Part shown: piece by piece, positions 45,837 through 49,227 of the stretch
How the letters are laid out: each line of letters begins with the position of its first letter
How positions within the stretch are numbered: position 1 is the first letter of the stretch
Assembly (NCBI GenBank): GCA_030065055.1
Contig: JASJDS010000081.1
Location: forward strand, 1-49,227
Reading direction: 5' to 3'
DNA length: 49,227 nt
Origin: Calothrix sp. MO_192.B10
GTDB taxonomy: Bacteria; Cyanobacteriota; Cyanobacteriia; Cyanobacteriales; Nostocaceae
Notes under the pieces: generated by a model
Databases searched by the model: none
The model's input: only the letters and a program-made list of their open reading frames with translations
What the model was told of the DNA's origin: nothing
Program-made: the position numbers and the translations under genes

Positions 45837-46596
45837 ATAAATTTACACCTATAAATAGATAAAGAATTTTAAACGAACGATAGATTATAGCAATTATAAA
45901 TTGTCATATTTGCTTATATCTACAGATGAAATATTAATGGACGTTCTTTATCCAACTTATCTGAAATCATAGAATATACTTAAGCACTGAACGTATATCG
46001 CTGCAATAAAAACAGCTCATGGTTTTGCTTGGTAAGTTTTAGCCAGTGAATAAAATCCCTCGATAAAATTACCTGGATCTGAGATTTTTGAGTTGCCGAC
46101 AAATTCAGTTTACTCCTAAAGAGGTATACAACATAGTCGGATAAGGTTGTAATTTGGGGAACATATATTTATGTTATGTACTCAAGTAGAGTAAATTAGT
46201 CATGATGTCATGGAAATCAGGCGCGAAGGGGCAAACAATTCCCTCTGCACCCCAAATGGTACCTGAGAATTTTTCTAGGCAAAAGGGGTTCCTGTCCTAC
46301 CACCTGTGGGTATAAAGTATAATTATCACGTTGGATGCAAAAGCACCTACCTGTAGTTACAACAAGTATAATTAGGATATTAAGACTAAGCGATCGCAGC
46401 CATCTAAACAAGGGCACAGAAGCACCATGTTGGTGGTAAATTATGAATACTGAGTCAACTTAGATAATTAATAATAGTTAGTTTACAACTAAATAGTATT
46501 TCTATTTTAATCTGCTTTCGCAATTGTGGCACTAAAATAAAAGTGCAGATCAATTCAAGTGTTATTCGTACCGTCAACCCACTAGTAAGTTAAGAT
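45837..46596. other. intergenic stretch, no gene seen
   Basis: About 760 bases between the NYN gene and the CHASE2 kinase. I see no supported gene or tRNA. A GC-richer segment at 46215-46315 (CCTACCACCTGTGGGT and neighbours) could be part of a small structured RNA, but nothing is recognisable. Confidence 0.45.
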
Positions 46597-49017
46597 ATGG
46601 CAGAAGAACCAACCAACCCTTTCGCCAAAAAACAGACATCTACTGCCAATCAATCATCAACCAAACCAACTAAAGTTGCGGCCACAGTTCTGTCTGAACA
46701 ATCAAAGCGAATGGGGCTTCTCTCCCATTTAATTTCTGTGATAGGAGTAGGGGTAGCAGCACTGGTAGTCGCATCTAATTCAGGTTTAGCTAAATTAATA
46801 GAGGGTCAGACACAAAGCTTATTTTATTCGGTACGTGGCTCCATCCCAGCGCCCAAAGACATTGTAATTTTAGCAATTGACGAATACTCAACATCCAGCC
46901 CTCGGCAGTACTATCAAATCGATCCCCAAAAGTATGCCTACTTAGAACCGATAACAACCTGGCCCTATAAACGGGAGGCCTACGCTCGGGTAATTGAGAA
47001 ATTAATCAAAGCAGGTGCTCGTTCTGTGGCTTTGAATATACTTGTTGATACTGAAAGTAGTTATGGTACTGAGGATGATCGCAAATTACAAGCAGTATTA
47101 CAGCGTTATGGGGATAAAGTTACCCTAGCTGCTCTCTACGAAGATTCTCAAATCCATCAAGGTAGTTTAAGGCAATTGACTCTACCTCACGAAAAGTTTC
47201 GCCAAGGTGGGGTATCTATTGGTTTAGCGAATTTCCATTTGGAAGCAGGTAAAGTTCACAAATTGGCGGGAGCATTTTCCCAGTCATTAGCAGAAAATCA
47301 ATCAGATAATCCCATAAATAATATACCTGCTTTTGAGCGAGCTGTATTAGAAGCATCTAGAGTTAATTATTCTCCTCCCAAAGGCGATCGCATTTATTTT
47401 TACGGAAGTAACGGTACATTTGAAACCATATCTTTTGCCTCGGTATTAGAACCAGAAAATTGGAATAATTATCTCCAACAAGGCAAATATTTTCAAGACA
47501 AAATTGTTTTGATTGGACCCACAGCCAAGTCACTGAAGGATTATCATTCCGTCGCCATTGCTGGCAATTTGTTCCAGCCAGAAAAAATGTCAAGCGTGGA
47601 AATTCACGCCAATGCCATTGCTACTTTAATGTCAGGGAAAACTGCGATCGAAGGGATTAAGAATCCGCCTCTACGAGGTTTATTTGTATTGGTATTAGTG
47701 GGTGGATGTATATTTTTGATTAGCAAAAATCAACAGGGTATCAGTCGATTTTTTATCAGTATTGGGTTAGGGATAACTTGGGGAATTATTAACTACGGAT
47801 TATTTATCTATGGTCAATTAGTTTTACCTGTTGGCGTGCCAATAATTGCCATATGTGGTGTTGGTATTACATATTTGAGCGCAGAAATAACCAGAGAAAT
47901 CTTCAGGAAACGTCAATTAATAGATATTCTGAAGAAAAATGCTTCCAACCGTCTAGCACAGGAAATTATTAGCCAACAGGATGACCTCAAAGATTTATTA
48001 CATCAGAGGGAGATGGAAGTCTGTGGCAAAATCCTCGCAGGACGTTACCAAATTACTAAAGTTTTGGGTGCGGGGGGTTTTAGTGAAACCTACATAGCAG
48101 AAGACACTCAACTTCCCGGACATCCTTTGTGTGTTGTTAAACAATTAAAACCAGTCAACACCAAACCCGAACAGTTGCAAGTTGCTAGAAGATTATTTAA
48201 ATCAGAAGCACAAACACTGCAAAAGCTAGGAACACACGATCAAATACCGCAACTTTTTGCCTATTTTGAAGAAGATGAGGAATTTTACTTAATCCAAGAG
48301 TATATAGCTGGTCATGCCATGAATAAAGAATTGCCAGCAGGTAAATGCCTCCCAGAAACAGCAGTCATTGAGATTTTGCAGGATCTATTGCAAACACTAA
48401 CCTTTGTCCATGACAATCGTGTAATTCACCGGGATATCAAACCTAACAATATTATCCGCAGACAATTGGATGGAAAGTTGGTGTTGATCGATTTTGGTGC
48501 AGTCAAGGAAGTATCCACCCAATTATTGGATAGTAATGAGCAAAGTGCTTTTACCATTGGTATTGGCACTAAGGGTTATGCACCTAGTGAACAATCTTTT
48601 GGTCGTCCTCAATATAGTAGTGACATATATGCAGTGGGGATGATTGGTATTAAAGCATTAACAGGTATAGCACCCCACGGCTTACTTCGAGATACTGATG
48701 GATGTTTGGTATGGATGCACAAAACACAAGTTAGTCCAGCCCTAGCTGCTATTCTCAATAAAATGGTAGTAGAAGATGTGAAACAACGATATCAATCTGC
48801 TTCAGAGGTTTTAGCAGCACTTGATGAGTTGGTTGATTCAGAAAATGGACAGTGCTTAACAACAGATAAATTGTCAATGGACTCTTTATCCTGGGAAACA
48901 GATTCGGATACTTCTACAACTCCCTGGATTGGAGAGTTAGAAGATGGCTTAGATTCATCCTCTTCCACTTCTATCATTCCTGAGAAACATCAGGAACTAA
49001 ATGATAATAACCCTTGA
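46597..49017 (+). CDS. CHASE2-domain Ser/Thr protein kinase
   Basis: An 806-residue sensory kinase. A membrane segment at about 43-60 precedes the extracellular CHASE2 domain (about 68-355; DIVILAIDEYS, WPYKREAYARVIEKL), then about three membrane segments (365-430) and the cytoplasmic kinase at about 478-745. The kinase has LGAGGFSETY, VVKQLKP, the full catalytic loop HRDIKPNN near 611-618, LIDFGAVKE and GTKGYAPSEQ. A Ser-rich tail ends it. CHASE2 binds an unknown outside ligand. Of the three kinases in the window only this one keeps a fully standard catalytic loop. Confidence 0.96.
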   Translation: MAEEPTNPFAKKQTSTANQSSTKPTKVAATVLSEQSKRMGLLSHLISVIGVGVAALVVASNSGLAKLIEGQTQSLFYSVRGSIPAPKDIVILAIDEYSTSSPRQYYQIDPQKYAYLEPITTWPYKREAYARVIEKLIKAGARSVALNILVDTESSYGTEDDRKLQAVLQRYGDKVTLAALYEDSQIHQGSLRQLTLPHEKFRQGGVSIGLANFHLEAGKVHKLAGAFSQSLAENQSDNPINNIPAFERAVLEASRVNYSPPKGDRIYFYGSNGTFETISFASVLEPENWNNYLQQGKYFQDKIVLIGPTAKSLKDYHSVAIAGNLFQPEKMSSVEIHANAIATLMSGKTAIEGIKNPPLRGLFVLVLVGGCIFLISKNQQGISRFFISIGLGITWGIINYGLFIYGQLVLPVGVPIIAICGVGITYLSAEITREIFRKRQLIDILKKNASNRLAQEIISQQDDLKDLLHQREMEVCGKILAGRYQITKVLGAGGFSETYIAEDTQLPGHPLCVVKQLKPVNTKPEQLQVARRLFKSEAQTLQKLGTHDQIPQLFAYFEEDEEFYLIQEYIAGHAMNKELPAGKCLPETAVIEILQDLLQTLTFVHDNRVIHRDIKPNNIIRRQLDGKLVLIDFGAVKEVSTQLLDSNEQSAFTIGIGTKGYAPSEQSFGRPQYSSDIYAVGMIGIKALTGIAPHGLLRDTDGCLVWMHKTQVSPALAAILNKMVVEDVKQRYQSASEVLAALDELVDSENGQCLTTDKLSMDSLSWETDSDTSTTPWIGELEDGLDSSSSTSIIPEKHQELNDNNP

Positions 49018-49050
49018 ATTCGACTTTGTGCAACATTTAACCTGTGCAAA

Positions 49051-49066
49051 CCTGCGTATTCGCAGG
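49051..49066. other. short perfect hairpin
   Basis: CCTGCG - TATT - CGCAGG, 34 bases after the kinase stop. No T-tract follows, so I do not call it a terminator. Confidence 0.5.
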
Positions 49067-49227
49067 CAACACCTGTATAGCATCAGATGAAAATCTAATG
49101 GTTGTTGCCGACAAAGCTTTGCTGTATGACAAAGCGCTGATCAACTTTTTTGGAGGCTTAAATAATATGCCTACTCTAACCGCGCTATAACTTCTCACAG
49201 TCCATTGTTTAACGTCGCTTAACTTAC

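Noticed and set aside
46215-46315. Small structured RNA such as SRP RNA
   Set aside because: Some GC-rich short pairs occur, but I could not match conserved loops of any known RNA.
46217-46417. Minus-strand 66-residue frame upstream of the CHASE2 kinase
   Set aside because: A hydrophobic start is suggestive, but there is no ribosome binding site I trust and no conserved motif.

Overview
The window reads as chromosomal DNA of a filamentous, probably heterocyst-forming cyanobacterium of the Nostoc/Calothrix type. Evidence: AT-rich sequence, many GCGATCGC (HIP1) sites, Ser/Thr kinases fused to TPR or CHASE2 domains, a SigG-like ECF sigma factor, a ComFB-family protein, a LabA-type NYN protein, and intergenic DNA full of heptanucleotide repeats and palindromic elements. 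I see no rRNA, tRNA or CRISPR array. Most genes are ordinary housekeeping or signalling genes; the unusual signal is in gene decay, small repeat families, altered catalytic residues and some promoter and start details.

Layout. 1-5.2 kb: a 5'-truncated Uma2 nuclease remnant, then a minus-strand cluster of an SPL-type radical SAM enzyme, a methyltransferase-like protein and a methyltransferase-HIT fusion. Next come a 78-bp direct repeat, the decayed C-terminus of a duplicated methyltransferase, and its intact sister. 5.2-10.4 kb: a glutathione transferase, a secreted protein, a FIST sensor with its histidine kinase, and a toxin-antitoxin pair whose ParE/RelE toxin carries an in-frame stop. 10.5-13.9 kb: an HNH-domain protein downstream of groES-groEL, which has a perfect CIRCE operator and a sigma-70 promoter.

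14-21.7 kb: a thioredoxin-like 2Fe-2S ferredoxin, a LuxR-type response regulator, two small unknown proteins in repeat-rich DNA, asnS with a one-base-separated membrane protein gene, a small conserved cyanobacterial protein, and a stand-alone TnpB element with end hairpins. 21.7-31 kb: an M50-like membrane protease, an M23 peptidase, ComFB, an L,D-transpeptidase, a 51-residue peptide gene, the ECF sigma/anti-sigma pair with a sigma-E-like promoter, a gamma-glutamylcyclotransferase-like gene and leuS.

31.7-49.2 kb: an overlapping GHMP sugar kinase/nucleotidyltransferase pair, an ABC exporter, a rhomboid protease, three Ser/Thr kinases of different architecture (two with altered catalytic loops), a membrane GTPase, leuA and a NYN nuclease. 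Envelope functions (M23, L,D-transpeptidase, ECF sigma, sugar activation, exporter, rhomboid) recur, which fits a cell-surface theme but does not prove coordination.

No clear new multi-gene defence system is visible. The best candidates for new biology are the radical SAM/methyltransferase/HIT cluster, the kinases with HRDIN and HCDIK catalytic loops, the HNH protein with an unassigned C-terminal region, and the covarying GATCCCCGACTT palindrome family.
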